Source of the DNA: Frankiales bacterium | Lineage (GTDB): Bacteria; Actinomycetota; Actinomycetes; Mycobacteriales; SCTD01 | Assembly: GCA_025965735.1 (NCBI GenBank) | Contig: JAOPWK010000222.1 | Span: 1-7,603, forward strand | DNA length: 7,603 bases | Direction of reading: 5' to 3' | Part shown: piece by piece, positions 1 to 6,445 of the stretch | Numbering within the stretch: position 1 is the first letter of the stretch | Layout of the letters: every line of letters begins with the position of its first letter | Notes under the pieces: generated by a model | The model's input: the letters and a program-made list of their open reading frames with translations, nothing else | What the model was told of the DNA's origin: nothing | The model's database searches: none | Translations under genes and position numbers: made by a program

Positions 1-1
1 G

Positions 2-1057
2 AACGCCTGCCCGCCCGGTTCCATCGCGGCCGGCTGGTGGAAGGCCGACGGCGCATCGCTGTGCGGCGGCAAGGCGCGCTACATCATCGACTGCAACGCC
101 ACGTGCTCGCGCTGCACGACGCCCGGCGCGCGGGCCGGCATCTGCTCCTCGAGCTGCTGGTCGTGCTCGTGCACGTCGGGCCTGCCGGGCACGTGCGACC
201 AGCGCAAGGTCTGCTGCAACGCGTTCCGCTACGGCCAGTGCAACCAGGACGTGCGCCAGGTAGGCGGCGTGCACTGCCGGGTCGTGTCCTGCACTCCGCC
301 GTGGAGGTTCGAGGCGTGCTCGACCGCGCCGGCGACCGACAACCGCACGGTCGACCACAACAGCGACCGCCTCCCGCAGGCCTACACGCCGATCACGGCG
401 CGGTACATCGCCCTGGGCGAGAACGGCTCCCCGCTCGGCGCTTCCGTGTACGGCGAGGTGGCGACGGCGGGTGGCCGGGCGCAGCGCTACCAGCGCGGAC
501 GCATCTCCTACAAGAGCAGCACCGGCGCGCGCGAGACCGTCGGCCCGATCTCCGCGCGCTACGTCGCCACGGGCGCGGAGGCCGGCCCGCTCGGCTTCCC
601 GGTCACCTCGCCGCTGGCGGTCACCGGCGGCAGCGCGCAGTCCTTCGAGAACGGCCGCATCTCCTGGTCCTCCGCCACCGGCGCCTGGGAGACCCGCGGT
701 CCCATCGCGGTGCTGTACACGTCCGCGGGTGCCGAGACCGGCCGCCTCGGCTTCCCCATCGGTGGCGACACGCTCGTGGGCGACGGCCGCGGCCGCTTCA
801 CCCGCTTCCAGCGCGGCCGCATCTCCTGGAGCGTCGAGACGGGAGCGCGTGCGGTGACCGGCGCGATCCACGAGCGCTACGTCCAGCTCGGCGTGGAGCG
901 CGGGACCCTCGGCTACCCCACGACCGACGAGCGCATCGAGCGCGACTCCCCGTTCAAGCGGTTCGGGTCGCCCCCGGACCGCCGACAGGACTTCGAGCGC
1001 GGGTCGCTGGTTGCCGACGGCCGCACGGGCGTCGTCACGGTCCTCCCGCCGGTCTGA
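2..1057 (+). CDS. Secreted cysteine-rich (MADH light-chain-like) protein with four LGFP repeats, 5'-partial
   Basis: The reading frame is open from the first bases of the window, so the start and probable export signal lie upstream; 351 residues are visible. Residues 1-106 hold 16 cysteines, with a CPPG motif at 3-6, CNATC at 31-35, paired Cys71-Cys72 and RYGQC at 76-80. The CPPG...W...C...DC pattern resembles the disulfide-rich methylamine dehydrogenase light chain (MauA), and I recall similar uncharacterised actinobacterial secreted proteins. From about residue 131 four LGFP-type repeats follow (LGAS, LGFP, LGFP, LGYP cores), each ending in a GRIS-like or GSLV strand. LGFP repeats are thought to hold proteins at the actinobacterial cell wall. 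I infer an exported, disulfide-bonded wall protein; a Tat signal upstream would fit but is not visible. A GTG at 251 is not the start, because it would remove 13 of the 16 cysteines. No mau genes are nearby, so methylamine oxidation is not supported. Function unknown. Confidence 0.85.
   Translation, partial: NACPPGSIAAGWWKADGASLCGGKARYIIDCNATCSRCTTPGARAGICSSSCWSCSCTSGLPGTCDQRKVCCNAFRYGQCNQDVRQVGGVHCRVVSCTPPWRFEACSTAPATDNRTVDHNSDRLPQAYTPITARYIALGENGSPLGASVYGEVATAGGRAQRYQRGRISYKSSTGARETVGPISARYVATGAEAGPLGFPVTSPLAVTGGSAQSFENGRISWSSATGAWETRGPIAVLYTSAGAETGRLGFPIGGDTLVGDGRGRFTRFQRGRISWSVETGARAVTGAIHERYVQLGVERGTLGYPTTDERIERDSPFKRFGSPPDRRQDFERGSLVADGRTGVVTVLPPV
392..1050 (+). repeat. Four tandem LGFP repeats inside the cell-wall protein gene
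   Basis: Units of about 51-54 codons begin near nt 392, 545, 701 and 863; the last is longer (about 63 codons). Each starts with an I.xRY/LY helix, passes through an LG[FYA][PS] core and ends with an [EQ].GRIS[WY] or ERGSLV strand followed by TGA. The repeat is visible in DNA too: the 15-mer GGCCGCATCTCCTGG occurs at 653-667 and again at 815-829. The first unit is the most diverged at its core (LGAS). Confidence 0.85.
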
Positions 1058-1066
1058 GCGGTCGCC

Positions 1067-2476
1067 TCAGTCGGCGACGACGTACTGGTCGCGACCGCGC
1101 GACTTCGCCTCGTACAGCGCGCGATCGGCGCGCAGCCGGGCGATCTGCGGGCTGCCGGCACCGACGTGTGCGACGCCGATCGAGACCGTGGTGCGGACGC
1201 GGCGGGCAGCGTGGACGAGGCGCTGCGCGACGCCCTGCGCGACGGACTCGTCCGCCGGCAGCAGGACCGCCAGCTCGTCGCCGCCCACCCGGTAGAGCAT
1301 CGCTCCCTCGCGCAGGTTCCCGCTCAGCTCGTCGGCCAGCGCGCACAGCAGCCGGTCGCCCGCGACGTGGCCGAAGGTGTCGTTGACCTGCTTGAAGTGG
1401 TCGACGTCCACGAGGACGCAGACGGTGCCGGTGCCCGCGTGCTCGAGGTCCTGGGCGAAGGACGCGGCGTTCTTCAGCCCGGTGAGCGGGTCCTCCTTGG
1501 CGCGGCGGCTGAGCTCGGCCATCGCCTCGGCGTTCGACAGCGACGCAGCGGTCTGTGCGGCGAGCAGCTCCAGCGCCGCTCCGACGGTCGGGTCGTGCGG
1601 GACCGGGTGCGTGTCTGCGGTGGTGAGGATGCCGGTGACGCGACCGGCGACCACCAGCGGCTGGACCGAGATGGCCCGTACGCGGGCGCGCAGCAGGAAC
1701 TCGTAGCCCGCCGGCACGTCGACGCCGCCGGGGAAGTGCGAGGAGGTGCCGGCGCCGACCCACGCAGCCATGACGCGCTGGTCGTCGTCGGTCCACTCGG
1801 CCAGCGTGGCGGCGAGCGGACCGCTGGCCGCAACGACGACCCAGCCGCCGTCGGGGTCCTCCTCGCTCAGCGCTGCGCTGCTCATGCCGGACACCTGCAG
1901 CGCGCCCTCGACGGCGCGGACGCGGATCTCGTCCCCGTCGGTGAGCGAGGTGAGGCCGACGGCGATGCGGGCCAGGCGCTGGGCGAGCGGGACCGGCGGC
2001 ATGCCGCCCAGGCGCTCGATGGTGCTGCCGAGCACCTCGGCCGCCACGGTGAGCCGTTCGGCGATGTCCTGCGGGAGGAAGGTGCCGGACTCGACGTTCA
2101 CGGCGCCGACGGTCGTGCCGTGCACGCGCACGGGCACCGCCGCCTCGGCGAGCAGCCCGGGGATCGCGGCGATGAAGGACGGGTCCTGCCGGACGTCGTG
2201 GATGACGACCGGCGTACCGGTCATGACGACCCGGCCGATGACCCCGGTCTCCGGGGTGAAGCCGTCGACGACCTGGAAGTAGCCGCGCGCCGCCTGGCAG
2301 CGCAGCCGGCCGTCGACCAGCAGGTAGATGCTCGGCAGGTCGTACTGCTCGCGCAGGTCGTCCGCCAGTCCCTCGCAGGCCTCGGCCAGCGAGGTGGCGG
2401 CGGCGCAGCGCGGGTAGTTGCCGACTCTGGGCAGGGGCAGCACGGGATGCAGGTCGGCCGAACCTGCGGCGGTCAT
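1067..2476 (-). CDS. GAF-GAF-GGDEF protein, predicted diguanylate cyclase
   Basis: Encodes a soluble 469-residue protein with no signal peptide or membrane segment. Residues about 20-155 form a first GAF domain (GVIGRVV, VPVRV, VGAVNVES). Residues about 165-315 look like a second, more diverged GAF domain. Residues about 326-469 are a GGDEF domain: DPLTGLKN at 329-336, metal-binding D357 and D359, FKQVNDTFGH at 361-370, and the active-site loop reading GGDEL at 398-402. GGDEF domains make cyclic di-GMP from two GTP; the GAF pair probably senses a small ligand or redox state. The usual RxxD product-inhibition site before the loop is absent (REGA at 389-392). The final F of GGDEF is replaced by L, but the GTP- and metal-binding positions remain, so activity is likely though unproven. 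ATG at 2476 is preferred over an in-frame start at 2686 because of a GAGGA ribosome site 7 bases upstream and the low-complexity Arg-rich extension. It converges with the LGFP gene and diverges from serA. Confidence 0.9.
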   Translation of the reverse strand: MTAAGSADLHPVLPLPRVGNYPRCAAATSLAEACEGLADDLREQYDLPSIYLLVDGRLRCQAARGYFQVVDGFTPETGVIGRVVMTGTPVVIHDVRQDPSFIAAIPGLLAEAAVPVRVHGTTVGAVNVESGTFLPQDIAERLTVAAEVLGSTIERLGGMPPVPLAQRLARIAVGLTSLTDGDEIRVRAVEGALQVSGMSSAALSEEDPDGGWVVVAASGPLAATLAEWTDDDQRVMAAWVGAGTSSHFPGGVDVPAGYEFLLRARVRAISVQPLVVAGRVTGILTTADTHPVPHDPTVGAALELLAAQTAASLSNAEAMAELSRRAKEDPLTGLKNAASFAQDLEHAGTGTVCVLVDVDHFKQVNDTFGHVAGDRLLCALADELSGNLREGAMLYRVGGDELAVLLPADESVAQGVAQRLVHAARRVRTTVSIGVAHVGAGSPQIARLRADRALYEAKSRGRDQYVVAD

Positions 2477-2483
2477 GGGCAGA

Positions 2484-2488
2484 TCCTC
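2484..2488 (-). promoter_or_regulatory. Ribosome binding site of the GGDEF gene
   Basis: GAGGA on the minus strand, 7 bases before the ATG at 2476. It decides between this start and a longer in-frame start at 2686, which would run across most of the divergent intergenic region. Confidence 0.7.
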
Positions 2489-2610
2489 GGAGCCTCGGAT
2501 CCCCGTCTGAACCCGCGCGACCGGAGATGGCTCGTAGGGGTCATGCCCCGTGGTCACTGTGAGGGCGTGCCGCGTGCGCTGCCCGGCCAGACGCCTGCGG
2601 GGGCCGCCGG

Positions 2611-2616
2611 TAGCCT
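2611..2616 (+). promoter_or_regulatory. Candidate -10 element of the serA operon
   Basis: TAGCCT fits the actinobacterial housekeeping -10 pattern TANNNT and sits in the 224-bp region (2477-2700) shared by two divergent genes, about 85 bases before the serA start. I see no convincing -35 hexamer 16-18 bases upstream, which is common in high-GC actinobacteria but leaves this weakly supported. Confidence 0.35.
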
Positions 2617-2700
2617 GGGAGCGAGCCCGGCGCCGGCCTGTTCGGCCTGCGCCGCTTCGTCCCGCACCGTCCGAGCTGCCGTACACACCCCTGGAGCGAC

Positions 2701-3906
2701 GTGTCCACCCCCGAGCGGGCCCTGCTGCTCGAGAACATCCACTCCGACGCTGCGTGGACGCTCAAGGACGCCGGCTACGACGTGGAGCGGCTCGAGCGGG
2801 CACTGGGCGAGCAGGAGCTGGTCGAACGCCTGGCAGGCGTGCGGGTCCTCGGCATCCGCAGCAACACCACGGTCACCGCCGAGGTGCTGGACGGGGCGCC
2901 GGACCTGCTGGCCATCGGCGCCTTCTGCATCGGCACCAACCAGATCGACCTCGCCGCTGCCGCCGAGCGCGGCGTCGCGGTGTTCAACGCGCCGTTCTCC
3001 AACACGCGCAGCGTCGTCGAGCTCGCGCTGTCGGAGATCATCGCCCTCACACGTCGGCTCACCGAGAAGAACGCCGACATGCACGCCGGGCGCTGGGACA
3101 AGTCCGCCGTCGGCAGCCACGAGGTGCGCGGCCGTCGGCTCGGCATCGTCGGCTACGGCAACATCGGCAGCCAGCTGTCCGTGCTGGCCGAGGCGCTCGG
3201 CATGTCGGTGCTGTTCTTCGACACCACCGACAAGCTGGCGCTGGGCAACGCCCGTCGCTGCGGCACGCTCGACGAGCTGCTCGCCGAGAGCGACGTCGTC
3301 ACGCTGCACGTCGACGGACGGGTGTCGAACAACAGCCTGTTCGGCGAGGAGCAGTTCTCCCGGATGCGCCCCGGCAGCATCTTCCTCAACCTGTCCCGGG
3401 GCTTCGTCGTCGACCACGCGGCGCTGCGCAGCCACATCGAGAGCGGCCACATCGCGGGGGCCGCGGTGGACGTCTTCCCGGTCGAGCCGAAGAAGACCGG
3501 CGAGGAGTTCGTCTCCGAGCTGCGCGGGCTGCCCAACGTCATCCTCACCCCGCACGTCGGCGGCTCCACCGAGGAGGCCCAGCAGGACATCGGCCACTTC
3601 GTCGCCGGCAAGCTGCGGGACTACGCCGCGGACGGCACCACCGCGCTGTCGGTCAACCTCCCGCAGGTCGCCCTCCCGCGGGCCGCGGGCACCCGCCTGC
3701 TGCACCTGCACCTGAACACCCCCGGCGTGCTGGCCACCGTCACGTCGCTGCTCGCCGAGCACGGCATCAACATCGAGGGCCAGCTGCTGGCCACCGCGGG
3801 CTCGCTCGGCTACGTGGTCACCGATGTCGGCGCTGCCGAGGTGGATTCCTTCGCGGGGGCGCTGCGGGCGCTGCCCGAGACCGTGCGGCTGCGCGTCCTG
3901 TCTTGA
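2701..3906 (+). CDS. serA: D-3-phosphoglycerate dehydrogenase, short E. coli type with ACT domain
   Basis: A 401-residue protein resembling E. coli SerA (about 410 aa) along its whole length. It oxidises 3-phosphoglycerate to 3-phosphohydroxypyruvate with NAD+, the first step of L-serine synthesis in the cytoplasm. The substrate domain carries IGAFCIGTNQ at 72-81 and NAPFSNTRSV at 96-105. The Rossmann motif GYGNIG is at 151-156, with D174 placed to bind the NAD ribose. The catalytic set is R233 (LSRG), E262 and H285 (TPHVGGST). Residues about 329-401 are an ACT domain in which H337, N339 and N357 match the serine-binding residues H344, N346 and N364 of E. coli, so inhibition by L-serine is expected. 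It lacks the intervening domain of the roughly 530-residue SerA typical of mycobacteria. GTG at 2701 follows GGAG at 2693-2696 with a short 4-base spacer, and the N-terminus matches the family. Its stop overlaps the start of the next gene by 4 bp, indicating one operon. E. coli SerA also reduces 2-oxoglutarate. Confidence 0.95.
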   Translation: MSTPERALLLENIHSDAAWTLKDAGYDVERLERALGEQELVERLAGVRVLGIRSNTTVTAEVLDGAPDLLAIGAFCIGTNQIDLAAAAERGVAVFNAPFSNTRSVVELALSEIIALTRRLTEKNADMHAGRWDKSAVGSHEVRGRRLGIVGYGNIGSQLSVLAEALGMSVLFFDTTDKLALGNARRCGTLDELLAESDVVTLHVDGRVSNNSLFGEEQFSRMRPGSIFLNLSRGFVVDHAALRSHIESGHIAGAAVDVFPVEPKKTGEEFVSELRGLPNVILTPHVGGSTEEAQQDIGHFVAGKLRDYAADGTTALSVNLPQVALPRAAGTRLLHLHLNTPGVLATVTSLLAEHGINIEGQLLATAGSLGYVVTDVGAAEVDSFAGALRALPETVRLRVLS

Positions 3907-5273
3907 TCCCGTTCGAGGAGCTGCGCGCCGCCGTTGGCGCCGAGCACGTGCTGGTCGACGCGGACCTGACAGCGTCGTACGAGAGGGACTGGACCGGGCG
4001 CTTCGCCGGGCGCGCCGGCTGCGTCGTCCGTCCGCGCACCACCGAGGAGGTCGCTGCGATCCTCACCGCCTGCGGCGCCGCCGGCGTCTCGGTCGTGGTG
4101 CAGGGAGGCAACACCGGGCTGGTCGGCGGTGGCATCCCGGCCGGCGGCGAGGTGCTGCTGTCGCTGACCCGCCTCGACGAGCTGGGCGAGGTGGACGTGC
4201 CCGCCGCGCAGGTCACCGTCGGCGCCGGCGTCACCCTCGCCGCCCTGCAGGCGCACGCCCGGGCGGCCGGGCTGGACTTCGGCGTCGACCTCGCCGCGCG
4301 CGAGAGCGCCACCGTGGGCGGGCTGGTTGCCACGAACGCCGGTGGCATCCGGGTGCTGCGCTACGGCTCGATGCGCGCGCAGCTGCTCGGCGCGGAGGCG
4401 GTGCTCGCGGACGGCTCGGTCGTCAGCCGTCTGGCCGGGCTGCTCAAGGACGGCACCGGCTACGACCTGGTCTCGCTGCTGGCCGGCAGCGAGGGCACCC
4501 TCGGTGTCGTCACCAAGGTGCGGCTCAAGCTCGTGCCGCGCGCGCGCAAGAGCTGCGTCGCGCTGCTCGCGCTGGAGTCGACGCAGGCGGCGGTCGACCT
4601 GCTGCCCGGTCTGCGGGACCGCCTGCCGTCGCTGTCCGCCGCCGAGCTCGTCTTCGCCGACGGGATCGCTCTGGTGCGCAAGCACTCCGGGCTGCCCGCG
4701 CCGTTCGAGGTGGACCACCCGGCCTACCTGCTGCTGGAGTGCGCCGACCGCGACGACCCGACCGACGCGCTGGTGGAGGCGGTCGGCGAGGCGGACGGGC
4801 TGCTCGACGCGCTCATCGCCAGCGACGCGGCCGGACAGCGCGCGCTGTGGGCCTACCGCGAGCAGCACACCGAGGCCATCAACGCCGAGGGCGTGCCGGT
4901 GAAGCTGGACGTGTCGGTGCCGCTGCGACTGCTGCCGACGCTGGTGGATCGCCTGCAGCCCACGGTCGCCGCCGTCGCGCCAGATGCCCGCCTGGTGGTC
5001 TTCGGCCACGTCAACGAGGGCAACCTGCACGTCAACGTCCTGGGCGCCGGCGAGCACGGGGAGCAGGTCACCGACGCGGTGCTGCGCGTGGTCGCCGAGC
5101 TGCACGGCTCCATCAGCAGCGAGCACGGCGTCGGCCGTGCGAAGGTGGCCTGGCTGCAGCTGTCCCGCAGCGCCACCGAGATCGCCGCCATGCGCGCCAT
5201 CAAGGACGCGCTGGACCCGAAGGGCACGCTCAACCCGGGGGTCCTCCTTCCCAGCGCTCCAGGTCCGGCCTAG
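3903..5273 (+). CDS. FAD-linked D-2-hydroxyacid dehydrogenase, probably D-2-hydroxyglutarate dehydrogenase
   Basis: Encodes 456 residues of the GlcD / D-lactate / D-2-hydroxyglutarate dehydrogenase family. The FAD-binding half (about residues 38-220) includes QGGNTGLVGG at 67-76, the ATVGGLVATNAGG stretch and a GSEGTLG loop. The C-terminal half holds the metal-site motif HVNEGNLH at 369-376 and EHGVG at 407-411. R319, T323 and K334 keep the exact 4- and 15-residue spacing of human D2HGDH R386, T390 and K401, which hold the substrate carboxylates. The predicted reaction is oxidation of D-2-hydroxyglutarate to 2-oxoglutarate, with electrons passed to an acceptor such as ETF or quinone; D-lactate or glycolate remain possible. 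The TTG at 3903 overlaps the serA stop (TTGA), and translation from there gives the normal family N-terminus (FEELRAAVGAEHVL). No clear Shine-Dalgarno precedes it, which suggests translational coupling. The frame is open further upstream, but that part lies inside serA and is not coding. Confidence 0.9.
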   Translation: MIPFEELRAAVGAEHVLVDADLTASYERDWTGRFAGRAGCVVRPRTTEEVAAILTACGAAGVSVVVQGGNTGLVGGGIPAGGEVLLSLTRLDELGEVDVPAAQVTVGAGVTLAALQAHARAAGLDFGVDLAARESATVGGLVATNAGGIRVLRYGSMRAQLLGAEAVLADGSVVSRLAGLLKDGTGYDLVSLLAGSEGTLGVVTKVRLKLVPRARKSCVALLALESTQAAVDLLPGLRDRLPSLSAAELVFADGIALVRKHSGLPAPFEVDHPAYLLLECADRDDPTDALVEAVGEADGLLDALIASDAAGQRALWAYREQHTEAINAEGVPVKLDVSVPLRLLPTLVDRLQPTVAAVAPDARLVVFGHVNEGNLHVNVLGAGEHGEQVTDAVLRVVAELHGSISSEHGVGRAKVAWLQLSRSATEIAAMRAIKDALDPKGTLNPGVLLPSAPGPA

Positions 5274-5403
5274 ACCGTCGACGACCAGGAGGAGCAGCCT
5301 TGTTCCGCCTGCGCGGACGTGGAGAACCCCATGAGCTCGTCCTGCGGCAGCTGCGTCTGCAGCCGCCCCGCCCGCACCTGCACCGTCCAGCGCCGAGCAC
5401 GAC
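5274..5403. other. Gap between the flavoenzyme gene and the terminator, with an unexplained strong ribosome-site sequence
   Basis: This stretch contains AGGAGG at 5287-5292, seven bases before a TTG at 5300, and GGAG at 5321-5324, six bases before an ATG at 5331. The TTG frame would give 51 residues (stop at 5455) and the ATG frame 52 residues (MSSSCGSCVC..., stop at 5489). Both read through the 5404-5435 hairpin and into the end of the opposing gene, and neither product is recognisable. I do not call either as a gene. Confidence 0.3.
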
Positions 5404-5435
5404 GAAGGGGCGGCGCCCGCAGGCGCCGCCCCTTC
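5404..5435. terminator. Bidirectional hairpin terminator between convergent genes
   Basis: A perfect 14-bp inverted repeat, GAAGGGGCGGCGCC at 5404-5417 and GGCGCCGCCCCTTC at 5422-5435, encloses a 4-base CGCA loop. It lies 130 bases after the plus-strand flavoenzyme stop and 17 bases after the minus-strand SDR stop, where a shared terminator is expected. There is no real T-tract on either side, as is usual in actinobacteria. Confidence 0.85.
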
Positions 5436-5451
5436 CGTACGTCCTGCGGGA

Positions 5452-6360
5452 CTAGCTGGCCGGCTGGAACTTCGCGGCCAGCGCCATGATCTCGTCGGTC
5501 GTGGACTGCGGGACGATCGCGCCGCTCATGTCGTTGATCTCATCCAGGTGTGCCTGGATCTCCTCGGCGGTGGGCGTGTTGCCCGAGCCGGCGAACCAGC
5601 CCTCGCCGAGCGTCCACTTCACCGCGGCGTAGCGGCCGCCGGCGGCGGAGTACGCGCCGTGCGTGGTCGTGCAGGCCTCGCTGCAGAGGTAGGTCACCAT
5701 CGGCGTGACCAGCTCGGGCGCGAGGTAGTTGGCGAACTCGCCGAGCAGCTCCTCGGTCATCCGGGTCTTGGCGACCGGCATGATCACGTTGGAGAGGATG
5801 CCGGCGCGGGCGCCCTCGACGGCGATCGTGTTGGACAGGCCGACCAGGCCCATCTTGGCGGCCGAGTAGTTGGTCTGGCCGAAGTTGCCGAACGTCGCGT
5901 TGGACGCGGTGAACACGAAGCGGCCGTAGCCGTTCTCCTTCATGTTCGCGAAGGCCGGCTGGCTGACGTAGAAGGCCGCCTTGAGGTGGACGTCGAGGAC
6001 CGCGTCGAGGTCGTCCCAGGTGAGCTTGAGGAAGCTCTTGTCGCGCAGGAAGCCGGCGTTGTTGACGACGATGTCGACCTTGCCGAAGGTGTCGATCGCG
6101 GTCTGCACGATCGCGGCGCCGCCCTCGGGGGTCGAGACGGAGTCGAAGTTCGGGGCGGCGTCGCCACCGGCAGCCTTGATCTCGTCGACGACCTTCTGCG
6201 CGGCGGTGTGGTCGCCGCCCTCGCCCTTGACGCTGCCACCGAGGTCGTTGACGACGACGGCGGCACCGCGACGGGCGAGCTCGAGGGCGTAGGTGCGGCC
6301 GAGGCCGCCGCCGGCGCCGGTGACGACGGCGACGCGGCCGTCGAAGCTGATGTCGGACAC
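5452..6360 (-). CDS. SDR-family (3R)-hydroxyacyl-CoA dehydrogenase, MFE-2 / HSD17B4 N-domain type
   Basis: A 302-residue short-chain dehydrogenase. The cofactor motif TGAGGGLGR is at 14-22; D39 in VVVNDLGG, at the end of the second strand, favours NAD(H) over NADP(H). NNAG is at 100-103 and YSAAK at 165-169 supplies catalytic Tyr165 and Lys169. The GNFGQxNYSAAK stretch, the long loop after NDLGG, and the C-terminal part from about 240 (GRYAAVKWTLGEGWF...) match the dehydrogenase domain of peroxisomal multifunctional enzyme type 2, which oxidises (3R)-3-hydroxyacyl-CoA in beta-oxidation. This explains why it is some 50 residues longer than a basic SDR. The fused hydratase and SCP2 domains of the eukaryotic enzyme are absent. 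The active-site serine region is unusual: Ser153 is 12 rather than 13 residues before Tyr165, and the -13 position is Ala. GTG at 6360 follows AGGAG with a 7-base spacer. Fatty acid or steroid side-chain oxidation are the likely roles; no beta-oxidation partner lies in the window. Confidence 0.9.
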   Translation of the reverse strand: MSDISFDGRVAVVTGAGGGLGRTYALELARRGAAVVVNDLGGSVKGEGGDHTAAQKVVDEIKAAGGDAAPNFDSVSTPEGGAAIVQTAIDTFGKVDIVVNNAGFLRDKSFLKLTWDDLDAVLDVHLKAAFYVSQPAFANMKENGYGRFVFTASNATFGNFGQTNYSAAKMGLVGLSNTIAVEGARAGILSNVIMPVAKTRMTEELLGEFANYLAPELVTPMVTYLCSEACTTTHGAYSAAGGRYAAVKWTLGEGWFAGSGNTPTAEEIQAHLDEINDMSGAIVPQSTTDEIMALAAKFQPAS

Positions 6361-6367
6361 GGAGGTG

Positions 6368-6372
6368 CTCCT
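6368..6372 (-). promoter_or_regulatory. Ribosome binding site of the SDR gene
   Basis: AGGAG on the minus strand, 7 bases before the GTG start at 6360. It fixes the start, giving the normal family N-terminus directly before the Rossmann motif. Confidence 0.75.
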
Positions 6373-6420
6373 GCGAGATCGGGGACAGTCGGACGTACGA
6401 GCCCATGGTCCCGTGCGCTC

Positions 6421-6436
6421 GCTACCGGCCGGTAGC
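6421..6436. promoter_or_regulatory. Perfect 16-bp palindrome, candidate operator upstream of the SDR gene
   Basis: GCTACCGGCCGGTAGC is fully self-complementary. It lies in the 85-bp gap upstream of the SDR start (about 61 bases before the GTG) and 10 bases after the stop of the beta-propeller gene. A gapless palindrome with an ACCGNNCGGT core suits a dimeric regulator such as a TetR-family protein, a class that often controls acyl-CoA metabolism in actinobacteria. It could instead fold as a 6-bp hairpin with a GGCC loop and help end transcription of the upstream gene, but no T-rich run follows. No regulator gene is present in the window to support the match. Confidence 0.5.
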
Positions 6437-6445
6437 CGCCCCCCT

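Noticed and set aside
2..320. Methylamine dehydrogenase light chain (mauA) as a functional assignment
   Set aside because: The cysteine pattern is similar, but the LGFP repeats, the lack of neighbouring mau genes and the unverified Trp positions do not support an enzymatic call.
1055..1069. TGAG...CTCA inverted repeat at the junction of the LGFP and GGDEF genes
   Set aside because: Only four pairs, with mismatches further in; too weak to call a terminator.
37..1386. A 449-codon plus-strand open frame at the start of the window
   Set aside because: It is a shadow of the LGFP gene in another frame. The LGFP repeats and cysteine-rich domain fix the true frame.
2537..2549. GGGGTCATGCCCC inverted repeat in the divergent intergenic region
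   Set aside because: The arms are only 4 bp around an asymmetric 5-base centre, which is expected by chance at this GC content.
1166..3715. An 849-codon plus-strand open frame
   Set aside because: It lies antisense to the GGDEF gene and out of frame with serA, both of which have clear domain motifs. Its composition is Arg/Ala/Gly-rich with no recognisable family, as expected of a GC-rich shadow frame.
2550..3902. Upstream extension of the flavoenzyme frame to an ATG-like start at 2550
   Set aside because: The translation before nt 3903 is Arg/Ala-rich noise lying within serA in another frame. Family homology begins right after the TTG at 3903.
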